Positions 45,610-54,532 of a DNA stretch of 64,000 nucleotides are shown here, in pieces. The DNA comes from Scalindua sp964344685. GTDB taxonomy: Bacteria; Planctomycetota; Brocadiia; Brocadiales; Scalinduaceae. Position 1 is the stretch's first letter. Every line of letters begins with the position of its first letter. The stretch covers positions 1 through 64,000 of the forward strand of contig CAYFOK010000011.1 in assembly GCA_964344685.1 (NCBI GenBank). Direction: 5' to 3'. The translations under genes and the position numbers were made by a program. The notes under the pieces were generated by a model. The model worked only from the letters and a program-made list of their open reading frames with translations, made no database searches and had not been told where the DNA came from.

Positions 45610-46251
45610 ATGTCTGTAACCAACACCCCTAATCTGGCTGTCCTGATTTCCGGAAGTGGAACGACACTCCAAAACCTTATTGATAAAATTGACGACAACA
45701 CCCTTAATGCCAGAATCCAAGTTGTTGTATGCAGTTCCCCGGATGCCTATGGTATAAAGAGAGCAGAACAGAACAGTATCCCTTCAGCGGTAGTACAATA
45801 CAAAGATTATAATCAACCAGAAACTTTCAGTAACACGATAATAGAAGAAATTGAAAAATATCCAGTAGACCTGATAATACTTGCCGGATTTCTGCACCTT
45901 TTTAAAATACCGGATAGATATACCGGCAAGGTAATGAACATCCATCCTGGGTTAATTCCTTCTTTCTGTGGCAAAGGATATTATGGCCACCATGTCCATA
46001 GAGCCGTAATTGAGAGTGGTGTTAAAATCTCAGGATGTACAGTTCATTTTGTTGATAACGAATATGACCGTGGACCTATAATTATCCAGAGAACAGTTCA
46101 TGTTCACACTGATGACTCTCCAGACGAACTTGCACAAAAAGTCTTTAAAGAGGAGTGCATAGCATATCCTGAAGCAATACGCCTCTATGCTGAAGGAAGA
46201 TTGAAAATTGAGGGAAGAAAAGTCAGGATCCTGGGTGTTGCAAAAAATTAG
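45610..46251 (+). CDS. purN: phosphoribosylglycinamide formyltransferase
   Basis: Transfers a formyl group from 10-formyl-tetrahydrofolate to GAR in purine synthesis. The N-terminal phosphate loop LISGSGTTLQNLI and the active-site NIHPGLIPSF (Asn and His of the catalytic triad) are intact. The Asp of the triad is in the VDNEYDRGPII region. The length, 213 residues, is normal. It lies 6 bp upstream of the large TPR gene, so the two are probably co-transcribed. Confidence 0.95.
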   Translation: MSVTNTPNLAVLISGSGTTLQNLIDKIDDNTLNARIQVVVCSSPDAYGIKRAEQNSIPSAVVQYKDYNQPETFSNTIIEEIEKYPVDLIILAGFLHLFKIPDRYTGKVMNIHPGLIPSFCGKGYYGHHVHRAVIESGVKISGCTVHFVDNEYDRGPIIIQRTVHVHTDDSPDELAQKVFKEECIAYPEAIRLYAEGRLKIEGRKVRILGVAKN

Positions 46252-46257
46252 ATAATT

Positions 46258-48348
46258 ATGAATATAAAGCCTTTGTTAAAAACAAAACTGCTGCCACTAT
46301 TAACTTTGAGAAAGTTTTTGATCGTTTCAATTATTTGCCTGTTTATAGTACAGAAAAACACTCCCTCCTACGCTATTTCTATCTTGAGAGTTGAACCTTC
46401 GGTTATTATACTCCAGGATCAGGCATTCTATAATTTAAGGAAAGGTAAATTCCTTGAAGTTTTTAAAAATTGTGAAGAGTTGCTGACAATCAACAAAAAG
46501 AGTGTTCTCGCTTACGAGATACTACAGGTTTCATATGCTGCTATCGGGAACGCCGACAGGGCACAGGAATTGATTGACTCTTTAAAAGATGCTTCCACTA
46601 ATTTATTTCTTACACATCTGGCTAAAGGAATAATCTTACATTCCCAAAAGAGGTTTGATGAGGCAATTGAAGAGTGCCAGGAATCAATAAACATATACAA
46701 AGACAACCCTCTCGCACTCTACTTCCTTGGAAGAATACACACAGACAAAAAGGAATTCGGCAAAGCTGAAGAATACTTCAGGAAGGCAGCTGAGAGCGAA
46801 CCGGAGCTCGCACTGGCATATACGGGTCTGGGAATAAACTACTTGTTACAGGGAAATGCTGAAGAGTCTTTCAAAAACTATAAAATAGCTCTGCAAATTG
46901 ATCCTGACGAACACATAGCTCGAATGGGTCTTGCGTCTATATTAATAGGGTTAAAAGGCTACGAAAAAGCTATAGAACAATACAATCTTGTAATTAAGAA
47001 AGTACCCACATTTATCAGTGCCCGTCAAGGTCTGGCCTCACTTTACCTTCAAATGGAAAGATTTAATGATGCAATCGAACAAGCTAACGAAATACTGAAT
47101 ATTGATCCGGACTCTGCAGCTGCATATATGATACTGGCCAGATCTTATTCATTCATAGATAACTTCGACGACGCTATTAATAGTATTATAACGTTTCTAG
47201 AACTACAGGAATCTTCCTTTGAAGGAAATTATCTTTTAGCTACTTTACAGTTGGCAAGTGGAGATATTGAATCCTCAAAAAGTGCAATAGAAAGGGCCCG
47301 AATCATTGATGCTGAAAGGGGCAACATGATGGTAGCCAGTGCCCTGATAAATCACCTTGAAGGCAATCATAACAATGCAGAAGTGTATTTGCAAAAAGCA
47401 CAGAAGGTTACCCCGGAAATCCACCACCCTATGATCAACATTTTCTTGACAAACCTTTACATGTCACAGGAAAAGTACAAATCGGCAAACGAGAGTTTAA
47501 AAATATCAGATGGTTTTATCAACGGATTCAGGTCAAAAAATCTTGAACTTAAATCTGATGGCGATAAAGAAAAATCTTTTGCACATACAAACCTTGCAAT
47601 CTTTTTCTATCTTAATAAGTGGTATAATAAAACGATTAAGATGTGCGACGCTGCATTAAAGCTCAATCCGGATAATCCTGTCACTTTGTATGTAAAAAGC
47701 AAAGCACTGATAGATAAAAAGGATTTCACCCAGGCCTATAACCAGCTTAAAAGAATAGTTGAGATACAACCAAACTTTTTAACTCCTCACTTTGACCTGG
47801 CAAAACTCTATCTGATAATGGGTGAAACTGCAAATTCTATTGAAGAGTACAAAAAACTTGTAAATTTAGATCCGGAGAATGCATCAGTCCATCTCTCGAT
47901 AGGAAATATATTTTCCCGTCAGGGAAAAGTCGAATTGGCCATGGAAGAGTACAGACAGGTTATAGCCCTGGCACCAGATTCTCCTGTTGGCTACAATGAA
48001 CTGGCTTATCACTATGCAGAGAGTGGAACTAATCTTGACGAAGGCCTGGAACATGCTCTAAAAGCTTCAGAGCTGGCCCCTAAGGATGCAGCAATTCTGG
48101 ACACCCTGGGTTGGGTGTACTTTAAGAAGGAGGATTATAACAGAGCCGTAAGTAGCTTGAAATCTGCTGTTGCATCAAGACAAAACTCACCGACAATTCG
48201 GTTCCACCTTGGCATGGCATTACACAAAAACGGTGACCTCAAAAATGCTTTAATTGAATTCAGAAACTCTCTCAAAATCTCTGGAAGATTTAAGGAGGCA
48301 ACCAGGGCAAAAGAGATGATTGAACTGATAGAAAGCCAAACTGATTAA
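46258..48348 (+). CDS. large TPR-repeat protein, exported or membrane-anchored
   Basis: A 696-residue protein with an N-terminal hydrophobic segment (about 15-36). At least fifteen tetratricopeptide repeats follow to the end, for example LALYFLGRIHTDKKEFGKAEEY and ALAYTGLGINYLLQGN. A central stretch (about 300-440) has more degenerate repeats, and the last repeats regain the strict PxxxxxxLGxxYxxxG pattern. Such proteins act as scaffolds for envelope or multiprotein complexes. Starts 6 bp after purN. Partner unknown. Confidence 0.85.
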   Translation: MNIKPLLKTKLLPLLTLRKFLIVSIICLFIVQKNTPSYAISILRVEPSVIILQDQAFYNLRKGKFLEVFKNCEELLTINKKSVLAYEILQVSYAAIGNADRAQELIDSLKDASTNLFLTHLAKGIILHSQKRFDEAIEECQESINIYKDNPLALYFLGRIHTDKKEFGKAEEYFRKAAESEPELALAYTGLGINYLLQGNAEESFKNYKIALQIDPDEHIARMGLASILIGLKGYEKAIEQYNLVIKKVPTFISARQGLASLYLQMERFNDAIEQANEILNIDPDSAAAYMILARSYSFIDNFDDAINSIITFLELQESSFEGNYLLATLQLASGDIESSKSAIERARIIDAERGNMMVASALINHLEGNHNNAEVYLQKAQKVTPEIHHPMINIFLTNLYMSQEKYKSANESLKISDGFINGFRSKNLELKSDGDKEKSFAHTNLAIFFYLNKWYNKTIKMCDAALKLNPDNPVTLYVKSKALIDKKDFTQAYNQLKRIVEIQPNFLTPHFDLAKLYLIMGETANSIEEYKKLVNLDPENASVHLSIGNIFSRQGKVELAMEEYRQVIALAPDSPVGYNELAYHYAESGTNLDEGLEHALKASELAPKDAAILDTLGWVYFKKEDYNRAVSSLKSAVASRQNSPTIRFHLGMALHKNGDLKNALIEFRNSLKISGRFKEATRAKEMIELIESQTD

Positions 48349-48424
48349 GTTGTTTAAATCGTGAACTATAATCCCTAAATCCTTAAATCCGTTAATTGCT
48401 TCACTTTTTCTATCTGTATCTTCA

Positions 48425-48501
48425 CTAGAATGCACGTCTGGCTGGCGAACGGATTTACCCGGGCGGGTGAACTGACGGTTCGGGCAGCTCAACGGTAAAT
48501 C
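48425..48501. repeat. dispersed GC-rich element, copy 2, with inverted repeat
   Basis: 48425-48455, read on the minus strand, matches the tyrA leader element (ATCCGTTCGCCAGCCAGACG then TGCATTCTAG). Adjacent is a perfect inverted repeat GATTTACC (48452-48459)/GGTAAATC (48494-48501) enclosing GC-rich sequence. Two direct copies of CACACTTTTG follow near 48518 and 48534. The whole 48349-48754 gap has no gene I can support; a 116-codon minus-strand frame overlapping the TPR gene is probably spurious. Confidence 0.6.
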
Positions 48502-48754
48502 TGTTTTTCTTTCTGACACACTTTTGCCCGTCACACTTTTGTGTAATGGCGCACTGCTCTTATTAAGAAATTCTCTCCCACAATCCAGAACCTCATTCAT
48601 TTAAATATCCTCGAATTCCTTAAGCAATTACTACACTTGACATTAAAGCAACATAAGCCTTCCTCATAACCGTCTTAATGATTTCTCACCAGTTTGGTAT
48701 AAGACTTGTGACATTCAGTAAGGAGTTACTCTATATTAAGCAGGAGGTTTTGTC

Positions 48755-49141
48755 ATGTATAAGGTTCCGGAAATCAGGAAATATGTAAGAGCAGAGAAGC
48801 CATTCATTACAAAATTCCACGTCAAACCAGATAATAGTATAAATTGTAAAGAATTGGATATGTGGGATATGGTTGCTGTAATGAATTTGAGTGCCGGCGG
48901 TATTTTCTTTTATGCCAAAAAGGAACTGGAGGTTGGTGCAATTCTGGATTTAAAAATAGGTTTGTCTCTTTCCCACCCATCAGTAACATGTTCCGGAAGA
49001 GTAATTAGGAAGAAAAGGCACCTCGACACCCCTACAATTGGCTTTGCAATTGAGTTTACAGAAATCGAAGATCATGTAAAAGATGCGATAAACAGTACAG
49101 TTCAGAAAAACGTAGAACAAAATTATCAATCTTCCCATTGA
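48755..49141 (+). CDS. PilZ domain protein, short form
   Basis: A 128-residue single PilZ domain. NLSAGGIFF (about 46-54) is the D/NxSxxG box, preceded by basic residues in MYKVPEIRKYVRAEKPF; a canonical RxxxR is only partly kept. It is likely a c-di-GMP receptor that acts on motility, adhesion or secretion. Ideal ribosome binding site AGGAGG. The gene stands alone in the window after the repeat-rich gap. Confidence 0.85.
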   Translation: MYKVPEIRKYVRAEKPFITKFHVKPDNSINCKELDMWDMVAVMNLSAGGIFFYAKKELEVGAILDLKIGLSLSHPSVTCSGRVIRKKRHLDTPTIGFAIEFTEIEDHVKDAINSTVQKNVEQNYQSSH

Positions 49142-49223
49142 TATTTCATCTCCGTAAGAGAACAACACATACATCCATAATATCAATATAAATGAGTATT
49201 AGAATGCATTGGAATGGTGAATA

Positions 49224-50141
49224 TTGAAGCACAATACACACATCTACCTGGCTGCAAAAGGAATTGAGTTCCTGTATGAAGGCCTAGGTAATCTACGTAA
49301 TCCAATCTCAAACCGAAAGGCCTCTTCATCTACAAGAAAAAAACGACGGCAGGAAGGAAAGATCCTTCAACGAATGCTCATGCACTATCAAGATGTGATC
49401 AGTGAAGCATCCTGGGCCCCAGACGATATCCTAAATGATAAATCCCAATATCACACATTCAAGCTGTTTACAGACCGGGACTTTCCAGACAGCAGTTCAT
49501 TTGCAAGGGAAACCCATAAAAATGAATATTATCGTGCTTCAGGGAGCGGCGGCCTGCCATATAAAGTCGATCATCTTGCACGAGTAATATCCGACATGGA
49601 CAAATTGAGAAAATATAATGACCGATGTTCTATGAATCAGATTATGTATCAGTTTCTGATGATATCGCATTATATTGTTGATGCCCATGTCCCAATGCAC
49701 TGTGACTTGCGAGATGACCCACCGTCAGCATCCAATACCACCAAACCAAGAAATGGAAAATACTACTCAGATAAATTGCATAGTAAAATTGAACAGATAT
49801 GGGATGATGCCGTAAAACCTGTAGCAATAAAGGAAGGGATCATTAAGGCCAAAAGAAGGGGAGATGATGCTCCTTCCTCTGACTTATCGCAACAGGTTCT
49901 GTTTGATGTAACCGATAACAGACATTGCAATGAAATAATAACATACGTGATCCCGAATGACAACCTGATGAATTACATGATTGAATTGTGCATTCAGACA
50001 AAGGAGAGAGCACTTCTGTTATTCCCTATTGAAGATCCATTCAACTACGATCAGCAACTCTTACATACCATAACCAGAGAAATATTTGCCCAGGCTATAG
50101 GAAACTTGATATCAATCTGGATTTGGATATGGGGAGAGTAA
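49224..50141 (+). CDS. zinc-dependent phospholipase C / S1-P1 nuclease-like protein
   Basis: A 305-residue, mainly helical protein with regularly placed His and Asp residues: MKHNTHIYLAAKGIEFL, then APDDI, THKNEYY, HYIVDAHVPMHCD and a long helical C-terminus. This fits the trinuclear zinc core of the phospholipase C/nuclease P1 fold (PF00882-type). No signal peptide is visible, which is odd for that family. The start is TTG with GGTGA upstream. Substrate unknown; the family call is moderate. Confidence 0.65.
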   Translation: MKHNTHIYLAAKGIEFLYEGLGNLRNPISNRKASSSTRKKRRQEGKILQRMLMHYQDVISEASWAPDDILNDKSQYHTFKLFTDRDFPDSSSFARETHKNEYYRASGSGGLPYKVDHLARVISDMDKLRKYNDRCSMNQIMYQFLMISHYIVDAHVPMHCDLRDDPPSASNTTKPRNGKYYSDKLHSKIEQIWDDAVKPVAIKEGIIKAKRRGDDAPSSDLSQQVLFDVTDNRHCNEIITYVIPNDNLMNYMIELCIQTKERALLLFPIEDPFNYDQQLLHTITREIFAQAIGNLISIWIWIWGE

Positions 50142-50177
50142 TTAGTGTTATATATAATTTCTAATTCGTCTTCCAAA

Positions 50178-50591
50178 TTATTTCTTCTTAAAGCTTGAAT
50201 TTTTGTAAACGTGATTTATTAAAGTTTGTACGGTTTTTTTATCCTCCGGCAGGCCATTCAAAAGGATAGCGATTAGAGCCTCAACACACTCCCTCTCCCT
50301 CTTTGGCAAGCCTTCTGTGTAGATAGCAGAAATCTCCTTTATAGAAGGTTTTTTATGTAAGGCCGATTTTCTACCCGGCTCTTTTCCAGAGAGAAGATCT
50401 TCTGCCGTCACTCCAAACAGATCTGCAAGTTTAACCAAGATAGGCGCTTCAGGAACACGGCCCGTATTTACATACGAACCGATAGCAGATGGAGAAATAG
50501 CAATTAATTTTGCAATTTTTCTCTTACTGAGTTTGCTTCTATCAATAAGCCTTCCTAATAATACGCCAAATTTTTTGTTCTTCTCCGCCAT
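50178..50591 (-). CDS. XRE-family transcriptional regulator
   Basis: A 137-residue regulator with an N-terminal helix-turn-helix of the Cro/C1 type (about 10-66: LIDRSKLSKRKIAKLIAIS...VPEAPILVKLADLFGV) and a C-terminal helical part that may dimerise. A perfect 16-bp palindrome lies 36 bp upstream of its start, a likely autoregulatory operator. It is convergent with the phospholipase-like gene and divergent from the response regulator gene. Targets are unknown. Confidence 0.9.
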   Translation of the reverse strand: MAEKNKKFGVLLGRLIDRSKLSKRKIAKLIAISPSAIGSYVNTGRVPEAPILVKLADLFGVTAEDLLSGKEPGRKSALHKKPSIKEISAIYTEGLPKRERECVEALIAILLNGLPEDKKTVQTLINHVYKNSSFKKK

Positions 50592-51044
50592 CTAAATCTT
50601 TTCAATCAGTTGGTTTACAAAGTTATATGCGCAATTGCGCATTTTTTAATTGACATTATGTTCTCAATCGTTTACACTTTTCTCAAACCAAATTAAAATA
50701 AATGCCGCGACCCTTATTTAAAATGACAGACTAAACTCGGGATTATACCAGAATAGACATAAGTTTAATACTCCAAAAGAATACGCATTCGCTAATGCAA
50801 GATTCCTTTTAAACAGCTTTTGCTTCTATATTACTTACTAATTCTTCCGGTAACGACATATGCCATATGAATCCCTTATACAGCAAATGCCAGTTTAAAG
50901 GCATTCATTCCATGTTAACTATTACGTAATGCACGAAATAATTTGCCTGTTTGAAATCATGATAGATATAGGCCAGAAACGATAGAATCTTATTTGCGGC
51001 TATAACGTCCACAAAGCCTTTTGTCCGGTACAAAGGAAAATAAT
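50592..51044. other. divergent intergenic region of regulator genes
   Basis: 453 bp between the XRE gene and the response regulator gene. It holds the 16-bp palindrome at 50627-50642 and, at 50651, TGACATTATGTTC, which shares GACATTATGT with the composite elements at 20 and 28 kb. The remaining AT-rich part shows nothing else. Confidence 0.5.
50627..50642. promoter_or_regulatory. perfect 16-bp palindrome, candidate XRE operator
   Basis: ATGCGCAATTGCGCAT is its own reverse complement. It lies 36-51 bp upstream of the XRE gene start, where a promoter is expected, so autorepression is the simplest reading. Confidence 0.6.
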
Positions 51045-51941
51045 GTGAAGAGAGTAAAAACATTAATAGTTGATGACGAGATATTTGCTGCAAGAGATCT
51101 GCAGAGTCATCTGGAGAGGATGGGACATACTGTAACTTCTATAGTGTCTTCCGGGAAGCAGGCAATACTGGAAATAGAAAATGAGGTACCAGGCCTTGTG
51201 TTGATGGATATCGTGTTACAGGAGGAGATGGATGGAATAGAGACTGCAGAAATAATACGCTCCAGATTCAATGTTCCTGTAATATTCTTCACTGCTCATG
51301 AAGATAAGGCAACATTTGAAAGGGCAAAAATGACTGAACCGTTCGGATATATTGTCAAACCTTTTCAAGAACAAGACTTACGCAGGGTAATTGAGATAGG
51401 CCTGTTCAGGTATAAGGCTGAACAGAAAAGAGATGCGCTTGCCCGGAAGCATTGGAAGAGGCTTAACGAATTTCTTAAAAAGCAGATTATCAAACGCAGG
51501 TGTACAGAGGATATACTACAGGAACAGAAAAATTCTTTAGAGCGAAAGAGTATAGCCCTTAGTGAAGTTCTTGGACAGTTCGAGATTGAAAAGAGACAGA
51601 TGGAAGATAATGTAATGGCCAATGCAGAGAACCTTCTAATGCCCACTATACGAAAGCTAGAGCTGACAGAGGAGTCACATATTTATGCACAACTTCTGCA
51701 GAAAAACCTGGAAGAACTAACGTCTTCATTCGGCACAAAGCTGTCTGACAAGAAAGTCGGATTAACTTCGAAAGAGATCGAAATCTGCAATATGATAAAA
51801 AACGGCCTTACAAGCAAAGAGATCGCGTGGCTTTTAAATACTTCCCACCTGACTATAGAAAAGCATCGCAACAACATTAGGAGTAAGTTAGGCATAGCTA
51901 ATAAAAAGGTAAGCCTATCCTGCACATTGAAAACACTTTAG
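51045..51941 (+). CDS. response regulator, REC domain - coiled coil - LuxR-type HTH
   Basis: About 298 residues from the GTG at 51045, chosen because AAGGA lies 7 nt upstream; the frame also opens at a TTG at 51021. The receiver domain (about 4-115) contains LIVDDE, the phosphoacceptor Asp in VLMDIVLQ, the Thr of FFTAHED and the Lys of GYIVKPF. A long charged coiled coil (about 130-225) follows. A LuxR/NarL-type HTH (LTSKEIEICNMIKNGLTSKEIA) ends the protein. The coiled coil is a less common insertion for NarL-type regulators. The cognate kinase is not adjacent. Confidence 0.9.
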   Translation: MKRVKTLIVDDEIFAARDLQSHLERMGHTVTSIVSSGKQAILEIENEVPGLVLMDIVLQEEMDGIETAEIIRSRFNVPVIFFTAHEDKATFERAKMTEPFGYIVKPFQEQDLRRVIEIGLFRYKAEQKRDALARKHWKRLNEFLKKQIIKRRCTEDILQEQKNSLERKSIALSEVLGQFEIEKRQMEDNVMANAENLLMPTIRKLELTEESHIYAQLLQKNLEELTSSFGTKLSDKKVGLTSKEIEICNMIKNGLTSKEIAWLLNTSHLTIEKHRNNIRSKLGIANKKVSLSCTLKTL

Positions 51942-52092
51942 CTGAACACCCTCCATACATACCAAGTATATTACATACCTAGATAGTACCTATCCTTGCC
52001 ATGGAAACTATCGTTTGATATCGGATTAATCTTGTCGAAATGGCTGTCATTTCTCAATTCTTTTAATTTTCAGCGTTATGGTACTTACTACA

Positions 52093-52494
52093 CTATAATT
52101 TAATCGCTTTTATTAGATCCCGCCAACTTATTATTCCAACCGGTTTGTTATCATCATCTACAACAGGTATGCAGGAGATGTCATGATTATTGAAGATTTC
52201 GATTGCATCAAGGATTTCTGCGTCTGGTGGCAAGGCAACAGGGTCGCTTGTCATTATCTGATGTACTCTTTTGTTAAGTGTGATTGTGTCCCTGTTCGTT
52301 TCAACAGAGGTTCCAATGTTTGGGCTTAATGCTTTCAGCATATCTCTATCAGAGATCACCCCATGCAGTTTACCATTTTCAACCACGAGAAGGTGATGGA
52401 TGTTAACATTATCGAAAATCTCTTTAACTACTTTTAGAGAATCATCCATTTCGACAGAGACAACACGTTTGGTCATTATCTTTTCTAGATTCAT
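52093..52494 (-). CDS. CBS-domain pair protein
   Basis: A 133-residue protein made of two CBS motifs forming one Bateman module (VSVEMDDSLKVVKEIFDN... and DPVALPPDAEILDAIEIFNNH...), each ending in GVISDRDMLK or GIISWRDLIK. It binds adenine nucleotides in most families. No fused effector domain. It lies between the response regulator and the second hemerythrin; no clear link. Good start. Confidence 0.88.
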   Translation of the reverse strand: MNLEKIMTKRVVSVEMDDSLKVVKEIFDNVNIHHLLVVENGKLHGVISDRDMLKALSPNIGTSVETNRDTITLNKRVHQIMTSDPVALPPDAEILDAIEIFNNHDISCIPVVDDDNKPVGIISWRDLIKAIKL

Positions 52495-52632
52495 GGCTCC
52501 TCCATGTCTCCTGAGACAGGCCCTGACCAGTAATTAAGAAAGCTCAATCAAATACTTGAATTTTTTACAATAAGATCGAGAAATAATTACAAAAATTTCA
52601 AGCGAAACCTGCAACATAAAACTCTGCCCAAT

Positions 52633-53034
52633 TTATTTGAGTCCGTTTTTAATGAAACACTCTGCAAATTTCTTATCAGTCTTTTGAATGTGGTTAACTA
52701 ACCACAACTTAAGGTATTCAAGTATTTCATTTGCAAGATGAGGATCACCGGTAACCACCCTACTCTGATAAGCAAGCGTTTTAACGGAAAAATCTAGGTG
52801 TTCTTCCTTATGATATTGATACTCCGGATATTTAAACTTTATCATATATGTCTCTTCTGTCTTAAAATGTTTGTTTGCATAATCGGCCATCTCATTTAAT
52901 ATTTTCAACAGCTCATTCTTATTGTCGCTGTGTTGCTTTACATCAATAATTTTATTGATAATGACAATAAGCTGCTTATGCTCCTCATCAATTTCTGATA
53001 TACCTACACTATATTTATCTTCCCATTCAATCAT
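52633..53034 (-). CDS. bacteriohemerythrin (copy 2)
   Basis: A second 133-residue hemerythrin with ligands at the same positions as copy 1: H19, H56, E60, H75, H79, H115 and D120. Sequence similarity to copy 1 is high through the whole length (MIEWxDKYSV, HFKTEETYM, DKKxxECFxKNGLK), so the two arose by duplication. It lies 46 kb away. The short gap upstream to the tRNA genes is AT-rich. Confidence 0.93.
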   Translation of the reverse strand: MIEWEDKYSVGISEIDEEHKQLIVIINKIIDVKQHSDNKNELLKILNEMADYANKHFKTEETYMIKFKYPEYQYHKEEHLDFSVKTLAYQSRVVTGDPHLANEILEYLKLWLVNHIQKTDKKFAECFIKNGLK

Positions 53035-53527
53035 TTTTACAATTATGATTTATCAGTTTAATAAGATCAGACTCAACCTTAGACACATACAAAGTCGCCA
53101 TTGGAGCCTCTCCGTCCAGTTTCTCCAATTCTTCTTGTTTAAGATTTTATACACCCCCCCCTATATGTTTGTCAACTACTAAGAGTCATTTGCCTTTAGT
53201 CATTCGATACTAATAATTCCTTAATTCTATAAATTCTAGTTCTTTAATTTCCTCTATCTGTAAATATATCTGTGGCTAAATTTTTATGTTAATTTCTCTT
53301 TATTTTATGCGTCCTAAACAGTGAATCTCTTTTACAGTAAATCCTTATTATTCCCCTTGCAATTTGTGCTTTTGGATATATAATCGCATGTTTGAATTTA
53401 TCTCATAGATTAACACAAAAAGAGCGTAATTTCAGTCTATTTTGCTGACAGATACCTGCAAAGCAGAAGCTGTGTGGATTGTGCAAATTATTGACACAGT
53501 ACAACTTAAGAAGTGATAAACATATGA
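53035..53527. other. AT-rich intergenic region before tRNA genes
   Basis: 493 bp with a C-run followed by TATATG (53153-53167) and the tRNA promoter at its end. No gene-like frame with a ribosome binding site or recognised RNA was seen. Confidence 0.4.
53491..53520 (+). promoter_or_regulatory. sigma70-type promoter of the tRNA-Cys/tRNA-Leu pair
   Basis: TTGACA (53491-53496) and GATAAA (53515-53520) with an 18-bp spacer. The start site expected from this is only a few bases before the mature 5' end of tRNA-Cys. A consensus -35 box at this exact place is good support. Confidence 0.6.
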
Positions 53528-53603
53528 GGCGGCATGGCCAAGTGGACTAAGGCAGCGGATTGCAAATCCGTTATCCAGGGTTCGAATCCCTGTGCCGCCT
53601 CCA
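53528..53603 (+). tRNA. tRNA-Cys (GCA anticodon)
   Basis: Acceptor GGCGGCA pairs with TGCCGCC. The anticodon loop TTGCAAA carries GCA. T-loop GTTCGAATC is present. Discriminator T73 is typical of tRNA-Cys. CCA is encoded (53601-53603). Confidence 0.96.
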
Positions 53604-53619
53604 TTTTTTGTGTTTGGAT

Positions 53620-53705
53620 GGGCGGGTGGTGGAATGGCAGACACGAGGGACTTAAAATCCCTTCCCTGCAAGGGGGTGAGGGTTCGACTCCCTCTCCGCC
53701 CACCA
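53620..53705 (+). tRNA. tRNA-Leu (TAA anticodon)
   Basis: Acceptor GGGCGGG pairs with TCCGCCC (one G-T pair). The anticodon loop reads CTTAAAA with TAA. The long variable arm (CTTCCCTGCAAGGGGG region) is typical of a class II tRNA. Discriminator A and encoded CCA. It lies 16 bp after tRNA-Cys and shares its promoter. Confidence 0.96.
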
Positions 53706-53825
53706 ACAAAATACTCCGGCAGATCTGATATTATTTATTCGATATCTTCAATGATGAATTTCCCAGACTCACTCTATCCCGGCAATGAGAGTTAAAACCA
53801 CTGGCATGATGTAACTAGCAAGAGA

Positions 53826-54455
53826 TTAGCTATAGATAGCTTTTTCACGCACGATACGTTTAAGCTCCTGGGTATAAAGATCTTCTGAGGTTGACCCTGC
53901 TCCTCCATCAATCTTTTTCAGATGCTTATTCAATGTTATCATTCTTCCTGCAACACGTTCTACCTCTTCCAGCTCTTTACTGACTCTTCCCATAGCCTTC
54001 TCTATCTTCTGCTCCAGACTACCTACTCCTTTTCCGGCCCCCTTCGAATTTGCCTTTGCCTTCCCCTTTGATCTGACAGGTTTTGGCTGTACTTTTGTAT
54101 TTTTCTTAGATGTCTTTTTGTCTGTTTCTTTGTCTGCATCCATAATACCGCTAATCTCCTTCTCCAGCTGAGAAGAGAACGCTTTCACATCAGCGTCAGA
54201 AAACTTTCCCATTTGACGAATATTTTTATCCACCTCTTCATTCATCTGGTTAAGCTCTATGCGAAGGCTCTCTATCCTGGAGACATAGCGTTTAATTGAA
54301 TCTGCATATTTCGTCTGCCCTTGAAAACTCTTCATATTAACAAGTTTATCTCTCCACTTAGAAACCGCGTGCACATGTTTCTCAATTTCATTCCTTAAAG
54401 TATTTTTCTCAGAAATATCACTCTTAAGTTTCTTCTCAACCATTGATTCTACCAT
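53826..54455 (-). CDS. Lys-rich coiled-coil protein with a histone-tail-like linker
   Basis: A 209-residue basic protein. Residues 1-105 form a predicted coiled coil rich in Lys and Glu. A low-complexity Lys/Ala/Pro/Ser linker (about 112-142, KKTSKKNTKVQPKPVRSKGK and beyond) looks like a histone H1 tail. A second helical region follows. No catalytic motif. It could bind DNA or another polyanion, but this is inference. Ribosome binding site GGAGAG about 6 nt upstream of the ATG. Confidence 0.6.
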   Translation of the reverse strand: MVESMVEKKLKSDISEKNTLRNEIEKHVHAVSKWRDKLVNMKSFQGQTKYADSIKRYVSRIESLRIELNQMNEEVDKNIRQMGKFSDADVKAFSSQLEKEISGIMDADKETDKKTSKKNTKVQPKPVRSKGKAKANSKGAGKGVGSLEQKIEKAMGRVSKELEEVERVAGRMITLNKHLKKIDGGAGSTSEDLYTQELKRIVREKAIYS

Positions 54456-54532
54456 ATCTTTCTCTCCATTCTCAAAACCAGTTTTAATTTAAATCTCTTA
54501 TTTCTGTCTTATACGAAAGCCGGGTTAAACAT

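Noticed and set aside
48250..48600. 116-codon minus-strand frame at the end of the TPR gene
   Set aside because: It overlaps the well-supported TPR gene and runs through the GC-rich repeat, so the frame is probably accidental.
53432..53795. Several short frames on both strands across the tRNA genes
   Set aside because: They overlap two clear tRNA genes and have no ribosome binding sites or protein features.
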